Origin: an uncultured Prevotellaceae bacterium
GTDB taxonomy: Bacteria; Bacteroidota; Bacteroidia; Bacteroidales; Bacteroidaceae
DNA length: 25,897 nt
Assembly: GCA_937877605.1 (NCBI GenBank)
Contig: CALFJA010000109.1
Location: 1 to 25,897, forward strand
Direction of reading: 5' to 3'
Positions within the stretch are counted from its first letter, which is position 1, and every line of letters starts with the position of its first letter. The translations under genes were made by a program, and so were the position numbers. Under the pieces are notes generated by a model. It saw only the letters and a program-made list of their open reading frames with translations. It was not told the origin of the DNA and ran no database searches. Positions 15,965-23,106 of this stretch are shown here, piece by piece.

Positions 15965-15972
15965 CAAAGATA
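15965..15972 (-). promoter_or_regulatory. -7 box (TATCTTTG) of dsbD
   Basis: TATCTTTG on the minus strand, 28 nt upstream of the dsbD ATG, matches TAnnTTTG exactly. No clear -33 TTTG is seen at the usual distance. It supports the start at 15937 over the longer frame. Confidence 0.5.
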
Positions 15973-16200
15973 AGCATAAATATTGTTTTGCCGCATCTTG
16001 CCCTCCGGTTTTCGGACAAATGAATCTTCTGCAGCCTTGCAATTCAAAATTGCACACTGCCGTTTTCCTGCCGCCAGAATCGATTTTTTGCAAGCACAAG
16101 TCTGATTCGTTGCAAATGACGCCAAAATGCGATGGTTTTGTAAATGCCTGATACACAATGTTTTAACGGAAATCGCCCCGTTGCTAGGGTATAGACAAAA

Positions 16201-16308
16201 TGCAACTGAGGCACTTTCGTGCCGCAAGTGGATGGCTTTTGTGCGGTGAAACGGTAGGTTTCGTGCCGCGAAAGCTGCCTAAATGCAGGCAAAAGTGCCT
16301 CAGTTGTA
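16201..16308. repeat. Nested inverted-repeat element downstream of metG
   Basis: Perfect 15-bp arms at 16203-16217 and 16292-16306 (extendable by two further pairs, one of them G-U) enclose 74 nt. Inside, the 11-mer TTTCGTGCCGC occurs at 16215-16225 and again at 16259-16269, with a degenerate version (TTTTGTGCGG) at 16237-16246. Small inner hairpins form around 16259-16273 and 16277-16290. Overall it could fold as one long RNA stem with a branched top, or represent a small non-autonomous mobile repeat. No target duplication is obvious. Confidence 0.65.
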
Positions 16309-16441
16309 AGAATTGTTCCCCGTTTTTGTTGGCCCGTTGCCGTCTTTTCTCCCGAAAAGTACTTTTTTAACATTTCTTTGGTGCATTGCACACGGGGTTT
16401 ATTTGCAGGTTTAGCGCATAGCCTTTCCAGTCATGATGCGC

Positions 16442-18487
16442 CTACCCTATCTGCGAGCCAGGTTTCACTTCCCGCAGGAGCGTGGTCAGGCTGAGGTCGC
16501 CGTCGAAGTTCTCTGCCGAGAGAATCATGCCTTGGCTCTCTATTCCCATGAGGGTTCTTGGTGCCAGGTTGGCAATGAAGAGGAGTTGCCGGCCCACGAG
16601 TTCCTCCGGGTTGTAGAACTTTGCAATGCCGGACACGATGGTACGGTCGGTGCCTGAGCCGTCGTCGAGGGTGAACTTCAGCAGCTTGTTGGCTTTCTTC
16701 ACCTTCTCGCAGGCTTTCACCGTGCCTACGCGTATGTCCAGTTTCTCGAAGTCGGAGAAGGCAATGGTATCCTTGATGGGCTTGGCTTGTGCGGCAGCCG
16801 CTTCGTTGTCGTGCTTGGCCTTGGCCAACTTGTCCAACTGGTGCTGGATGGCCTCGTCTTCAATCTTCTCGAACAGCAATGCAGGCTCTGCCAACTGGTG
16901 CCCGGCATGGAGTATTTCGGTACTGCCCAACTGGCTCCACTCGAATGCCGACAGGTTCAGCATGGTGCGCAGCCTGCCACTGCTGAAGGGCAGGAACGGC
17001 TCGAAGGCAATGGCAAGGTTGGCCGTCAGCTGCAAGGATATGTAGAGAATGGTCTCCACGCGCTTGGGATCTTCCTTCCAGACCTTCCAGGGCTCGCATT
17101 CGGTAATGTAGCGGTTGCCGATGCGTGCAAGGTTCATGGCGGCAAACTGTGCGTCGCGGAACTTGAATTGCTCCAGCAACTGTTCCACCTCTGCCTTGAC
17201 ATTCTTGAACTCGTCAAGGGCCTTGCGGTCGACATCGAGCAGTTCGCCGCAGGCAGGAACAATGCCGTTGAAATACTTCTTGGTGAGTTGCAGCGCACGG
17301 TTCACGAAGTTTCCGTAGACAGCCACCAGTTCGTTGTTGTTCCGATCCTGGAATTCCTTCCAGGTGAAGTTGTTGTCCTTCGTTTCGGGGGCATTGGCGG
17401 TGAGCACATAGCGGAGCACATCCTGCTTGCCGGGGAAGTCTGCCAGGTATTCATGCAGCCAGACAGCCCAGTTCTTCGAGGTGGAAATCTTGTTGTCCTC
17501 GAGGTTGAGAAACTCGTTGGACGGCACATTGTCGGGCAGGATATAGCCGCCGTGTGCTTTCAGCATGGTGGGGAAAACGATGCAGTGGAAGACGATATTG
17601 TCCTTCCCGATGAAGTGGACCAGCCGGGTATCGGGGTCTTTCCACCAGGTTTCCCAACTGTCGGGGAGCAGTTCCTTCGTATTGGAAATGTAGCCGATGG
17701 GTGCGTCGAACCATACATACAGCACCTTTCCTTCGGCACCTTCCACGGGAACGGGGATGCCCCAGTCGAGGTCGCGCGTCATGGCTCGGGGCTGGAGGTC
17801 GAGGTCCAGCCACGATTTGCACTGGCCGTAGACATTCGGGCGCCATTCCTTGTGGCCGTCGAGAATCCATTGCTTCAGCCAGTCCTGATAGTCGTTCAGC
17901 GGCAGATACCAGTTCTTTGTCTTGCGAACGACGGGCTTCGACCCGCTGATGGCCGACTTGGGGTTGATGAGTTCCATGGGCGAAAGGTCGCTGCCGCAGT
18001 GCTCGCACTGGTCGCCGTAGGCACCTTCGTGGTGGCAATGCGGGCATTCTCCCGTGATGTAGCGGTCGGCAAGGAATTGCTTCGCTTCCTCGTCGTAGAG
18101 CTGCTCGCTTTCGCGCTCAATGAGCTTGCCCTCCTGATAGAGTTTCCTGAAGAAGTCGGAGGCCATCTGGTGGTGTGTGTCGGAAGTGGTCCGGCTGTAG
18201 ATGTCGTAGCTGATGCCGAACTCTTCGAAACTCTTCTTTATCATGCTGTGGTAGCGGTCGACCACATCTTGCGGTGTGATGCCTTCTTTCTTCGCACGGA
18301 TGGTGATGGGAACGCCGTGTTCGTCGCTGCCGCCTATGAAGATGACGGGATGCTTCCTCAGCCGGAGATATCTGACATAGATGTCCGCCGGTACATAGAC
18401 ACCGGCAAGGTGCCCGATGTGGACACCCCCGTTGGCATAGGGAAGTGCCGCGGTCACCGTGGTGCGCTTATAGTTTTTCTGTTCCAT
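16442..18487 (-). CDS. metG: Methionine--tRNA ligase (MetRS)
   Basis: 681 residues, the long form. The class I motif HIGH is at residues 23-26 (PYANGGVHIGH), and KMSKS is represented by KISTS in LEDNKISTSKNWAVW near residue 345. A zinc knuckle CPHCHHEGAYGDQCEHCG lies near residues 150-170. The C-terminal 105 residues (FSDFEKLDIRVGTV...VSGIAKFYNPEELVG) form the OB-fold tRNA-binding/dimerisation domain. It charges initiator and elongator tRNA-Met. The gene lies 59 nt after an ABC ATPase gene on the same strand and may share its transcript; a poor -7-like box (TACCTTCG, 18517-18524) is also present. Confidence 0.97.
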   Translation of the reverse strand: MEQKNYKRTTVTAALPYANGGVHIGHLAGVYVPADIYVRYLRLRKHPVIFIGGSDEHGVPITIRAKKEGITPQDVVDRYHSMIKKSFEEFGISYDIYSRTTSDTHHQMASDFFRKLYQEGKLIERESEQLYDEEAKQFLADRYITGECPHCHHEGAYGDQCEHCGSDLSPMELINPKSAISGSKPVVRKTKNWYLPLNDYQDWLKQWILDGHKEWRPNVYGQCKSWLDLDLQPRAMTRDLDWGIPVPVEGAEGKVLYVWFDAPIGYISNTKELLPDSWETWWKDPDTRLVHFIGKDNIVFHCIVFPTMLKAHGGYILPDNVPSNEFLNLEDNKISTSKNWAVWLHEYLADFPGKQDVLRYVLTANAPETKDNNFTWKEFQDRNNNELVAVYGNFVNRALQLTKKYFNGIVPACGELLDVDRKALDEFKNVKAEVEQLLEQFKFRDAQFAAMNLARIGNRYITECEPWKVWKEDPKRVETILYISLQLTANLAIAFEPFLPFSSGRLRTMLNLSAFEWSQLGSTEILHAGHQLAEPALLFEKIEDEAIQHQLDKLAKAKHDNEAAAAQAKPIKDTIAFSDFEKLDIRVGTVKACEKVKKANKLLKFTLDDGSGTDRTIVSGIAKFYNPEELVGRQLLFIANLAPRTLMGIESQGMILSAENFDGDLSLTTLLREVKPGSQIG

Positions 18488-18546
18488 TGTTGTGGTGTTT
18501 GCGTTTGTTTTGCTTGCGAAGGTACAATATTTTTTTCACTTTCGCC

Positions 18547-19302
18547 CTATTCTTGCTGTTCCTCTTGTGCTTTGTTGCTGATGAACTGCTGGAAATCAGG
18601 GTGTTCTCCCAACTCTTCCGGGTGTATTTGGCAAAGCGCTTTCCCTTGTTGCATGAACCAGACGAGGTTCGCCACGGGCAAAGCCAGTTCGATGTCGTGG
18701 GTGGAGAGGATGATGGTCTTTTGCTTTTCGGCGGCCAGTTGTTGCAGCAGTTGCAGGCATTCGCGCTTTGTCGGGTAGTCAAGGAATGCGGTGGGCTCGT
18801 CCAAAAGAATGATGGGCGTGTCCTGGGCAATGGCCTTGGCAATCATGACCTTTTGCAGTTCGCCGTCGCTGAGTTGGCTGGCAAGGCTGTTCCTGAGGTG
18901 TTGCAGACGGGTAGTTGCGATGGCTTCGTCCACCAGCAGGCGGTCGGCAGCCGTTTGTTGCCCGAGAAAATTGGTGTAGGGTGCGCGTCCCATGCCTACC
19001 AGTTGCTCTACGGCCATGTGGGGAATGTGCAGCTTCTCGGTAAGCACCACGGCGACGGTCTGTGCCAGTTGCCGGCGCGACATGGCGGACAGGCCATGGC
19101 CGTTTAGGAGGATTTCTCCCGACAGCGACGGCTGCAGCCCTGCAATGGTGCGGAGCAGGGTGGACTTCCCCGTGCCGTTGGCACCGAGCAGCAGGACTAA
19201 TTGTCCCTGTCCGGCAGCGGCACTGATGGGCAAAGCGGGCATTTTGTGTCGTCCGCCCTGCTTATATCCTATTTGTAACCGGTCGAGTTGTATGGTCTGC
19301 AT
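18547..19302 (-). CDS. ABC transporter ATP-binding protein, FecE/siderophore-type
   Basis: 251 residues from the ATG at 19302 (MQTIQLDRLQIGYKQG). An in-frame start at 19359 would add 19 residues lying in a hairpin region and is less likely. Walker A is GANGTGKST, the signature is LSDGELQKV (family consensus LSGGQ, here SDGE), and Walker B is PIILLDEPTAFLD, followed by the H-loop STHD. The order and the phrase MSRRQLAQTVAVVLTE resemble ATPases of iron-siderophore/haem/cobalamin importers (FecE, BtuD). No permease or binding protein is adjacent, so it must pair with membrane partners elsewhere or act differently. The downstream gene is metG. Confidence 0.9.
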   Translation of the reverse strand: MQTIQLDRLQIGYKQGGRHKMPALPISAAAGQGQLVLLLGANGTGKSTLLRTIAGLQPSLSGEILLNGHGLSAMSRRQLAQTVAVVLTEKLHIPHMAVEQLVGMGRAPYTNFLGQQTAADRLLVDEAIATTRLQHLRNSLASQLSDGELQKVMIAKAIAQDTPIILLDEPTAFLDYPTKRECLQLLQQLAAEKQKTIILSTHDIELALPVANLVWFMQQGKALCQIHPEELGEHPDFQQFISNKAQEEQQE

Positions 19303-19352
19303 GGTTCTGCAATTCTCTCTGTTCTGCCTAGTGGGGGCATCCTTGCCAAGAA

Positions 19353-19391
19353 GGCTCACTGCGAATGCCGGTTTGCCAATCGCCGTGAGCC
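19353..19391 (-). other. Stem-loop between the TlpA-like gene and the ABC ATPase gene
   Basis: GGCTCAC (19353-19359) pairs with GTGAGCC (19385-19391) and, after one mismatch, GCGA with TCGC, giving 11 pairs around a 15-nt loop. It begins 19 nt after the TlpA-like stop. There is no T-tract, so it may be a processing or mRNA-stability element rather than a terminator. Confidence 0.45.
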
Positions 19392-19410
19392 CTCTTTTGG
19401 GGTGTCGTCG

Positions 19411-20409
19411 TTACTGTATTAATTCTGAATCTTTGTCGAAGTCTCTCGCATCGAAACCCCGCTTGATGATGGTTCCTTTCTTTGCAATGATATAGGCGGG
19501 TATGCTCATCAGGTCGAGTGCCTTGACCAGGGGTGCCTCAATAAGTTCGCCCGGACACGACACCTTCCATGTTATGGTGTCGCGCTGCATCACCTGCTTG
19601 CATCTTGTGGTGTTCCCGTCGATGCAGACGGACAGCAGCTGCACCCTGTCGCCGAACTTCCGATGGAGGTTTCTCATCCTTTTTTGGATGTCCATGCTGG
19701 TAGCGCTCCAAGGAGCGAAGGACGCTATGACGGCATAATCGGCAGAGACAAATGGTGATTCCGTGATGGTGGTGCCATCGATGGATTCTCCATAGAATAC
19801 GGGCAGTTTCTTGTTGGTGTCTGCGTTGGCCACATAGGACAACCGCTGCCTGAGTTGCTTTGCCCGTTGATTGTCGGGTTGCTTGCTGCAAACCATGCCC
19901 AGAAGCTGCAATGCCCGCCGGTAGTTGGGATTCTTTACCTGTATGTAGTAGTGTTCTATCAGGTAGATAGCCACCAGACTCTGCGGATTTTCCTCGATGA
20001 ACTTTCCCGCCTCTCCCTGCTCTCTCAGCGGGTCTTCGTCTTTTAACCGCTCGCGGAAGGCATTCATGAGTTTATTCTCCTCCGTGCCTGTCACTCTCAA
20101 CTCCTTCAGGCGGGTGACATCGCCGCTGACCTTGGCTTTCTTTCCCGGCTGTGCAAAGATGGGTTGCTGCGTGTTGTTGGGCAAAACCAGCATGAGTGTG
20201 CCTGGTGTCACGCATGCTGTCCGGTAACTGAATTTCCCGTGTGCAACCTGAATGGTGTCTATTCCGTCCTTTACACCGTCTGGACTGTATATATATAACT
20301 GTGCCTGGTCAAGGTTCTGCAGCGATCCTTCAATGACAAACTGATTTTTTCTGGAGCCGCATGCCGTCAGCACCAGGGCAAGAACGAGGAGCAGAAGAAA
20401 GTGTTTCAT
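19411..20409 (-). CDS. TlpA-like thioredoxin-fold lipoprotein with DUF4369-type N-terminus, lacking CxxC
   Basis: 332 residues. A lipoprotein signal peptide ends in the lipobox LTACGS. Residues about 22-120 resemble the DUF4369 beta domain that precedes TlpA/AhpC-type domains in Bacteroidota (FVIEGSLQNLDQAQLYIY...GKFSYR...). A helical linker follows, then a thioredoxin-like domain from about residue 205. Where WCxxC is expected, the sequence reads PWSATS (residues 233-238), so both active-site cysteines are absent, while the cis-Pro segment SIPAYII is kept. It is probably anchored in the envelope and is not a classical disulfide reductase; a binding or scaffold role is possible. It follows the tRNA-Leu terminator and may use a weak -7 box (TATTCTTG, 20420-20427). 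Confidence 0.85.
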   Translation of the reverse strand: MKHFLLLLVLALVLTACGSRKNQFVIEGSLQNLDQAQLYIYSPDGVKDGIDTIQVAHGKFSYRTACVTPGTLMLVLPNNTQQPIFAQPGKKAKVSGDVTRLKELRVTGTEENKLMNAFRERLKDEDPLREQGEAGKFIEENPQSLVAIYLIEHYYIQVKNPNYRRALQLLGMVCSKQPDNQRAKQLRQRLSYVANADTNKKLPVFYGESIDGTTITESPFVSADYAVIASFAPWSATSMDIQKRMRNLHRKFGDRVQLLSVCIDGNTTRCKQVMQRDTITWKVSCPGELIEAPLVKALDLMSIPAYIIAKKGTIIKRGFDARDFDKDSELIQ

Positions 20410-20433
20410 ATTGCAAGTTCAAGAATAGACATG

Positions 20434-20475
20434 AAAAAAGCGGTGGAAGCAATCTAAACGATTCTTTCTACCGCT
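20434..20475 (-). terminator. Intrinsic terminator after tRNA-Leu
   Basis: On the minus strand a stem formed by AGCGGTAGAA (20466-20475) and TTCCACCGCT (20439-20448), with one mismatch, is followed by a run of six T residues. It starts about 20 nt after the tRNA 3' end. Confidence 0.8.
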
Positions 20476-20496
20476 GGAACATTTTTATGATGAGTG

Positions 20497-20581
20497 TGCC
20501 GCGAGCGGGACTCGAACCCGCACAGCCATTCCTGGCCAAGGGATTTTAAGTCCCTCGTGTCTACCATTCCACCATCGCGGC
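20497..20581 (-). tRNA. tRNA-Leu (anticodon UAA)
   Basis: An 85-nt class II tRNA. The acceptor arms GCCGCGA and TCGCGGC pair fully, with discriminator A. The anticodon stem-loop reads GGGACTTAAAATCCC with anticodon TAA. A long variable arm follows, and the T arm GCGGGTTCGAGTCCCGC is canonical. CCA is not encoded. It has its own promoter and terminator. Confidence 0.96.
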
Positions 20582-20621
20582 TAGCTCACTACCATCGGAA
20601 ATGGTGATGTTTAGACCTCGG

Positions 20622-20652
20622 CAAAGGTACAATTAAGTGGGTAAAATGCAAA
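20622..20652 (-). promoter_or_regulatory. tRNA-Leu promoter (TTTG-N19-TACCTTTG)
   Basis: On the minus strand the -33 box TTTG (20649-20652) and -7 box TACCTTTG (20622-20629) are separated by 19 nt, an exact consensus match. The start would lie near 20615, about 35 nt before the mature tRNA 5' end. Confidence 0.83.
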
Positions 20653-20738
20653 AGTAAACAGGAATATTTTTGGGTTTTATTGGCAAAAGGCCGGACTTTC
20701 ACTGGAAGTAGAGGGTCAAATATTCCCAATTCCTTGCA

Positions 20739-21305
20739 TTACTGAACGCTGAGCATTCCGTAGGGACCTGTGCTTGTGGCATGATAGCGGGTCAGTTTCT
20801 TTCCGCCGTCGTTGGGCATGCCTCCGTTGTTGAGTGTGTATTGGCGGTTGCACGCCTTGCAGGTGGCTATTCCGCTGGTTGACACCTCCAATGGCTTGCT
20901 CTTTACAGGGACTGCCGCCGGGTCGAAGCAATTCGGACATTCTGCGTCGAAGGCATAGAAGGTGGCTGGTTGGGTCAGGTTGGAGAATCCTACGATAATG
21001 CCGTTGTTCAGCCCGATGGTCAGGGAGCGGCGGGCATCTTCTGCATCAAACTTTGAGAGGCTTTCCTGCCCTTGGTTGTTCCGGAATGCGAAATAGTTGA
21101 CGCCGGCGTTGAATGTGGTAGATACCTTGCAATAGATGCCCGGAGCCGACGGGTTCATCGCACTGGCCAGCGTGGCATCGAGATGGGTGGCGTTGTTGAA
21201 CACCACATAGCAGCGGATATTGCTGTATTCGTTCTCCGTATCTCCGCAGCCGATGTTCAGCAGGAGCACACAGAGGAGCAACAGATATGTCTTCAGACTA
21301 TTCAT
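20739..21305 (-). CDS. Putative lipoprotein with two CxxC motifs (possible metal site)
   Basis: 188 residues. A lipoprotein signal (lipobox ending NIGC, Cys20) points to membrane anchoring in the envelope. The body has no strong family match that I recognise. Near the C-terminus CPNC (Cys123, Cys126) and CKAC (Cys149, Cys152) are spaced 22 residues apart, followed by YTLNNGGMPNDGG. This arrangement looks like a rubredoxin-like or zinc-ribbon knuckle inserted in a Rieske-like beta fold, with Cys in place of the Rieske His ligands. The segments around it resemble uncharacterised Bacteroidales lipoproteins. Its ATG overlaps the stop of the SRPBCC gene by 8 nt, so the two are translationally coupled. 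Confidence 0.75.
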   Translation of the reverse strand: MNSLKTYLLLLCVLLLNIGCGDTENEYSNIRCYVVFNNATHLDATLASAMNPSAPGIYCKVSTTFNAGVNYFAFRNNQGQESLSKFDAEDARRSLTIGLNNGIIVGFSNLTQPATFYAFDAECPNCFDPAAVPVKSKPLEVSTSGIATCKACNRQYTLNNGGMPNDGGKKLTRYHATSTGPYGMLSVQ

Positions 21306-21714
21306 AGTGTATCATTTGGAAGGTGTCTGCCAACTTCTCAAGGCCTTCGGTCAGCGGTTTCTTCACCATGGCCATCATGAAGGGGTTGAGATCGGTTTTC
21401 AAGGTGAGCTTCATCTTGCACGAAGTGTCGGTTAGCGGCAACAACTGAATCCAGAAGTTGAAGGGCAAGGGGCTCTGGACCGATTCGAACTTGATGGTCT
21501 TCGGTTCCTCGCGTTCAACGATTTTCAACTGGATTTTCCCAACCATGGGGGCCTCCATGCTCACACTGTCAGCATCGAACTCCAGTCCGTTCACCTTGTC
21601 TTCTGGCAGACGATCTTTTATTTTGCTCAGGTTTTCCAGATTGCTAAGCGTGGCATAGACTGCTGTCTGGCTGTAGGCGATTTCTCTCACCGTGCTTTCA
21701 AATTTGTTGCTCAT
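21298..21714 (-). CDS. SRPBCC (START/Bet v1-like) family protein
   Basis: 138 residues, no signal peptide. The pattern MSNKFESTVREIAYSQTAVYATLSNLENLSKI, then alternating beta strands (KIQLKIVEREEPKTIKFESV, CKMKLTLKTDLNPFM) and a long C-terminal helix, fits the helix-grip fold that binds hydrophobic ligands. No catalytic residues can be assigned. The gene heads a two-gene unit with the overlapping CxxC lipoprotein gene. Confidence 0.8.
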   Translation of the reverse strand: MSNKFESTVREIAYSQTAVYATLSNLENLSKIKDRLPEDKVNGLEFDADSVSMEAPMVGKIQLKIVEREEPKTIKFESVQSPLPFNFWIQLLPLTDTSCKMKLTLKTDLNPFMMAMVKKPLTEGLEKLADTFQMIHYE

Positions 21715-21752
21715 AGTGTTATGGTTGTTATATGCTTTTCCCTGTTGGTCTG

Positions 21753-21760
21753 CAAAGATA
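21753..21760 (-). promoter_or_regulatory. -7 box (TATCTTTG) of the SRPBCC-lipoprotein unit
   Basis: An exact TAnnTTTG match on the minus strand, 39 nt upstream of the SRPBCC ATG, in the 99-nt gap after the DUF3109 gene. No clear -33 TTTG is seen. Confidence 0.5.
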
Positions 21761-21813
21761 AATAAAAGAGATGGATATGTGTGTATTCACCTGTAAAAAT
21801 TACCGATATGGTT

Positions 21814-22428
21814 TCAGTTCTCCGTTTTGCCGGTGTTCATGCGCTCCAGTTCGGCGGCCAGCTGTTCCAGTTCCCGGTACCATTCTTTGCCGAAACGCCT
21901 GATGAGCGGTTCCTGCAGAAACTTGTACACGGGCATTTTCAGTTTTTCCCCAAGCTTCACGGCATCCTTGCAGATGTCCCATCTGTTATAGTTCAGTCCA
22001 CAGGTGCCGTTGTCGAACTGTTTCACGCGGATGGGGTAGAGGGCACAGCTGATGGGCTTCTGGAAAGAGGTCTTGCCTTCCCTGAATCTCTTTTCTAGTG
22101 CACAGAGGCAGTTCCCGTTCTCATGGCAGGTGAAGACGCAGTCCTTTCCGTTTACGATGCTTGTCACGAGGTCTCCTTCCCGGTCGGTATATGCCACGCC
22201 TTGCTTGTCAATCACGGCCTGAGCCTGAGCGGAAAGGTCGTTCCAGACAGCATCAAGAGAATCCTCAATTTCGCCGATTTCATCGAGGGAAACAGGCGCT
22301 CCTTCGTTACCTTCGACGCAACAGATGCCGTGACATTTTTCGTAATCGCAGCAGAAATGCTCCGTCAGGATGTCGGGCGAGAGCAGTACATTGCCGACTT
22401 GAAGTATGGGAAGATACCTGTTGCTCAT
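21814..22428 (-). CDS. DUF3109 family cysteine-rich protein
   Basis: 204 residues, cytoplasmic by appearance. It is rich in conserved cysteines: FCCDYEKCHGICC (Cys26, 27, 32, 36, 37), DCVFTCHENGNCLC, SCALYPIR and WDICKDA. The set resembles YkgJ-type zinc- or iron-chelating proteins, and the family is common and single-copy in Bacteroidota, with no defined function. The ATG lies 3 nt after the ung stop, so it is probably cotranslated with ung and gpmI. Confidence 0.88.
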   Translation of the reverse strand: MSNRYLPILQVGNVLLSPDILTEHFCCDYEKCHGICCVEGNEGAPVSLDEIGEIEDSLDAVWNDLSAQAQAVIDKQGVAYTDREGDLVTSIVNGKDCVFTCHENGNCLCALEKRFREGKTSFQKPISCALYPIRVKQFDNGTCGLNYNRWDICKDAVKLGEKLKMPVYKFLQEPLIRRFGKEWYRELEQLAAELERMNTGKTEN

Positions 22429-22431
22429 CGT

Positions 22432-23097
22432 TTACCAGTTGATGGGTGTCTGTCCGTGTTCTTCCAGATAGGTGTTACATCTGGAAAAGTGGTGATTGCC
22501 GAACCAACCGCCACGATTGGCGCTTAGCGGAGAGGGATGCACCGATTCCAAAACGAGATTCCGCCTATGGTCAATCATGTATGCTTTACTTCTTGCATAG
22601 CCACCCCAAAGCATGTAGACGATGTTCTCCCGGTTGGCAGCCAAGGCCCGAATGGCTGCATCTGTGAATGTCTGCCAGCCGAAGCGGGCATGTGAGTTTG
22701 CCAAATGCGCTTCAACCGTAAGGGTGGAGTTGAGGAGCAGTACGCCCTGCTCGGCCCAGCGGGTCAGGTTGCCAGAGTGGGGAATGGGTGCCCCTGTGTC
22801 GTCATGTATTTCCTTGAAGATGTTCTGGAGCGAAGGAGGAAAGGGAATACCGTCAAGTACCGAGAAACTCAAACCATGTGCTTGACCGGGCTCGTGGTAG
22901 GGATCTTGACCGAGAATGACTACTTTTACCCGATGGAATGGACACTTTTCGAAGGCATTGAAGATAAACCTGCCCGGTGGATAGCATGTGTGCGATGCAT
23001 ATGCCTGGCGTACAAATTCCGTGAGTTTGACGAAATAATCTTTATCAAACTCACGGATTAATTGTTGTTTCCAGCCATTTTCTATTCTTACCTCCAT
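22432..23097 (-). CDS. ung: Uracil-DNA glycosylase (family 1)
   Basis: 221 residues from the ATG at 23097; a TTG one codon upstream is also open but unlikely to be used. The water-activating motif GQDPYH is present near residue 62, followed by AHGLSFSV. The uracil-recognition Asn is in LLLNSTLTVE, and the DNA-intercalation loop HPSPLSA lies near residue 187. It removes uracil from DNA in the first step of base excision repair. It sits 9 nt after gpmI and 3 nt before the DUF3109 gene, forming one operon. Confidence 0.97.
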   Translation of the reverse strand: MEVRIENGWKQQLIREFDKDYFVKLTEFVRQAYASHTCYPPGRFIFNAFEKCPFHRVKVVILGQDPYHEPGQAHGLSFSVLDGIPFPPSLQNIFKEIHDDTGAPIPHSGNLTRWAEQGVLLLNSTLTVEAHLANSHARFGWQTFTDAAIRALAANRENIVYMLWGGYARSKAYMIDHRRNLVLESVHPSPLSANRGGWFGNHHFSRCNTYLEEHGQTPINW

Positions 23098-23106
23098 CAA
23101 AATGTC

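Larger units (their letters stand above)
15938..16441. other. Gene-free 504-nt spacer between metG and dsbD
   Basis: It holds the dsbD -7 box, a small hairpin (16038-16044 with 16048-16054), three TTGCAA sites (16037, 16088, 16110) and the nested inverted repeat at 16201-16308. Both neighbours are on the minus strand. I see no credible small gene, and no T-tract terminator directly after metG. Confidence 0.6.

Noticed and set aside
16037..16115. Three TTGCAA palindromes upstream of dsbD as a regulator array
   Set aside because: The hexamers are short, irregularly spaced and lie behind the promoter; chance is likely in this A/T-rich spacer.
15938..16156. In-frame upstream extension of dsbD by 73 residues
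   Set aside because: The extension crosses a -7 box and precedes a clean signal peptide at 15937; its composition is non-coding.
16203..16306. CRISPR-like array suggested by the repeated TTTCGTGCCGC
   Set aside because: Only two exact copies, unequal spacing, no spacers of constant length and no cas genes.
16414..16441. GCGCAT/ATGCGC hairpin just after the metG stop as a terminator
   Set aside because: Six-base stem with a 16-nt loop and no T-tract.
16787..18778. Very long (663-codon) open frame antisense to metG and the ABC gene, with similar long frames at 11317-12369 and 23062-24261
   Set aside because: They are mirror frames of strongly biased codons in well-identified genes, and their translations have no recognisable domain.
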